DNA of 64,000 nt from Vibrio bivalvicida (lineage in GTDB: Bacteria > Pseudomonadota > Gammaproteobacteria > Enterobacterales > Vibrionaceae). The notes beneath the pieces are model-generated. The model had not been told where the DNA came from and searched no databases. It worked only from the letters and a program-made list of their open reading frames with translations. The stretch lies in the NCBI RefSeq assembly GCF_001399455.2, contig NZ_LLEI02000006.1, positions 84,107-148,106 on the forward strand, given 5' to 3'. Position numbers and translations under genes: made by a program. The first letter of the stretch is position 1. Every line of letters begins with the position of its first letter. Positions 63,026 through 64,000 of the stretch are shown piece by piece.

Positions 63026-63391
63026 ATAAGCTTGCTGTAAACGAACGGTATTTTATGGCAAGTAGTTGATCATGGGTGGATGCTTTAGCTGGTCAAAACT
63101 AGCTGCATTGTTCGCTTCGAGTTGATCATTTCTCTGGTGTAAGTGCCATTTGAAAGCATCGAAAGCGCTAATATGCCAACAACCATTTTAGCTCTCAAAG
63201 GTTCATCGTTGTGGCAATTAACTGTCCGTCACTTCAGAGGGTGGCCTGTTCTCTGTCACTTTGGTTTGGCTACTTGCTTAAAGCGGGTTTCTGTAAAGGA
63301 CAGTGGGTCAGTAGCCAATAAAAATCTGGTTGGTTTGTACTGTTGAGTTCGGTGGGTTGTTTGGGTCTAGAGCGCGCCGAAAGTCCTTTAT
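63026..63391 (+). other. Cassette 3 body, no convincing gene
   Basis: About 366 bases between attC2 and attC3. The longest frame on the + strand (63143-63346, GTG start, 67 codons; internal ATG 63173 beginning MPTTILALKGSS) has no ribosome-binding site and a composition unlike a soluble protein. It may be a non-coding cassette or carry a promoter or small RNA. Confidence 0.5.
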
Positions 63392-63510
63392 TAACAATCT
63401 GCTTAAGACGGACTGCCAACGCTCGGCGAATTTACTTCAAAGTTTGCTCTGTGTTTAAGGTGGCTTGTTTACGTTTTGTGGCAAGTTGTCAGCCACTTAG
63501 CAGGGCGTTA
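63392..63510 (+). repeat. attC3 recombination site
   Basis: 119 bases; its left 20 bases are identical to those of attC2, and the right end GCCACTTAGCAGGGCGTTA is also shared. The central loop differs. Confidence 0.9.
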
Positions 63511-63882
63511 GCTAGTGTTTAAAGAACTAAGGGCTTAAGTGCTCATGAATGCGGGGCTCTAGCTTCACACTTGATAGTCCCAATGCGCAAACTATCTCGC
63601 CAGTGGCACTGTTCGAAAAGTGATTGAATCAACCAAAGTCAGTTTACTGGAGTGGTGCGTTTGTTTAGTTCTTTGGTGTGGCTTCTTGGGTGTTGAAATG
63701 CTGCGTAGCTAAATCTGATTTGCGCGCTTGGTAGTGTGCTTTTTTGAAAGTATTCTCTGCCAAGCATGTTCTAGCAACTGTGTTTGGGTTTTCGAGCTGT
63801 CCAATTTACATTGCCACTCGAAAGCAATAATGGATTTCAAATTCGGCGCTTGGGTGAAAAACTCAACCTTCTGCGTAGCAGC
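63511..63882 (+). other. Cassette 4 body, no convincing gene
   Basis: About 372 bases between attC3 and attC4. On the minus strand a frame of 62 codons (63709-63897) begins with TTG inside attC4. No + strand gene with a ribosome-binding site is seen. It is probably a non-coding cassette or one with an antisense gene. Confidence 0.5.
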
Positions 63883-64000
63883 TAACAAACTGCTCAAGGC
63901 GGACTATCAACGCTCGGCAATTTTGGTTCTAGTTTGGTACAGTGCTTACGGCGGCTAGTTAAAGTATCGTGTAATGCGTTGCTAGCCACTTAGCAGGGCG
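63883..64000 (+). repeat. attC4 recombination site (cut by window edge)
   Basis: Begins TAACAAACTGCTCAAGGCGG and runs to AGCAGGGCG at the last base, so only the final three bases TTA are missing. The middle is close to that of attC2 (shared GGACTATCAACGCTCGGCAA). Confidence 0.88.

Larger units (their letters stand above)
61820..64000 (+). mobile_element. Chromosomal integron cassette array (start of array)
   Basis: Four attC sites of about 120 bases, spaced 370 to 600 bases apart, each begin TAACAA and end GGGCGTTA and delimit short cassettes read left to right. This is the layout of Vibrio superintegrons. Cassettes: (1) GNAT acetyltransferase, (2) zinc-ribbon protein, (3) and (4) no convincing gene. 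The array continues beyond the right edge. Because attC follows its gene, the left end should be the attI side; the integrase normally found there is missing. Confidence 0.88.

Noticed and set aside
62309..64000. Regularly spaced repeats at the right end as a CRISPR array
   Set aside because: Repeats are about 120 bases, with TAACAA/GCGTTA ends and internal complementarity, and spacers of 370 to 600 bases. These are attC sites.

Overview
The window is chromosomal DNA of a Vibrio (Gammaproteobacteria, Vibrionaceae), probably from the larger chromosome. Four things point there: a complete symbiosis-polysaccharide (syp-type) biofilm locus, the norM / riboflavin synthase / periplasmic DNA ligase neighbourhood, a tungstate-transporter / molybdenum-cofactor / sensor-kinase cluster, and at the right edge an array of VCR-like attC sites typical of Vibrio chromosomal integrons. 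The species cannot be named from the sequence alone. I see no insertion sequence, prophage or CRISPR array.

Layout. 1-2443: the tail of a CitA/DcuS-type sensor kinase, its CitB-type response regulator, and two periplasmic family-3 solute-binding proteins with no permease. 2517-4226: a DUF2726/zinc-ribbon membrane protein and a membrane diguanylate cyclase. 4600-9629: assimilatory/detoxifying nitrite reduction (nirB, nirD, nirC and the siroheme enzyme cobA) behind an FNR/Nar-like promoter, with an ERIC-like repeat between nirD and nirC. 9761-11993: small conserved and unknown genes. 12148-18182: two OmpR-type two-component systems, one with a VirK/YbjX-family gene downstream and one with a periplasmic protein upstream. 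18259-18335: tRNA-Val(GAC).

18503-39913 (all minus strand) is the syp locus in order sypR to sypA: anti-sigma-antagonist (A), OmpA lipoprotein (B), outer-membrane export (C), ATPase (D), then a PhnD-type periplasmic binding protein where Vibrio fischeri carries sypE, then hybrid kinase (F), sigma-54 activator (G), glycosyltransferases, flippase, ligase/polymerase, acetyltransferase, chain-length protein and initiating sugar transferase. I find sigma-54 -24/-12 promoters upstream of sypA, sypI and sypP, a weaker one upstream of sypM, and a TTCTCAnnnTGA-type SypG enhancer beside each. The phosphorelay residues of SypF (H250, H705) and SypG (D53) are present, so the expected flow is SypF to SypG to sigma-54 transcription of the four operons.

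40218-50935: a secreted ATP-dependent DNA ligase, MATE efflux pump NorM, riboflavin synthase, fructosamine-kinase-family protein, DUF3802, an NlpC/P60 lipoprotein, a chemotaxis receptor, a sterol-desaturase-family protein, a DTW protein, N-acetylglucosamine kinase and DUF2960. 50994-59444: a MobB-MoeA fusion, MobA and TupCBA tungstate transporter, facing a sigma-54 response regulator and Cache-type sensor kinase. 59944-61542: the ABC-F ATPase ybiT.

61600-64000: the boundary and first cassettes of a chromosomal integron: an acetyltransferase cassette, a zinc-ribbon cassette and two cassettes without a convincing gene, separated by attC sites. No integrase gene is present at this attI-side edge. 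Instead a LexA-box-like site and an 18-codon open reading frame with a ribosome-binding site sit between the ybiT terminator and the first cassette.
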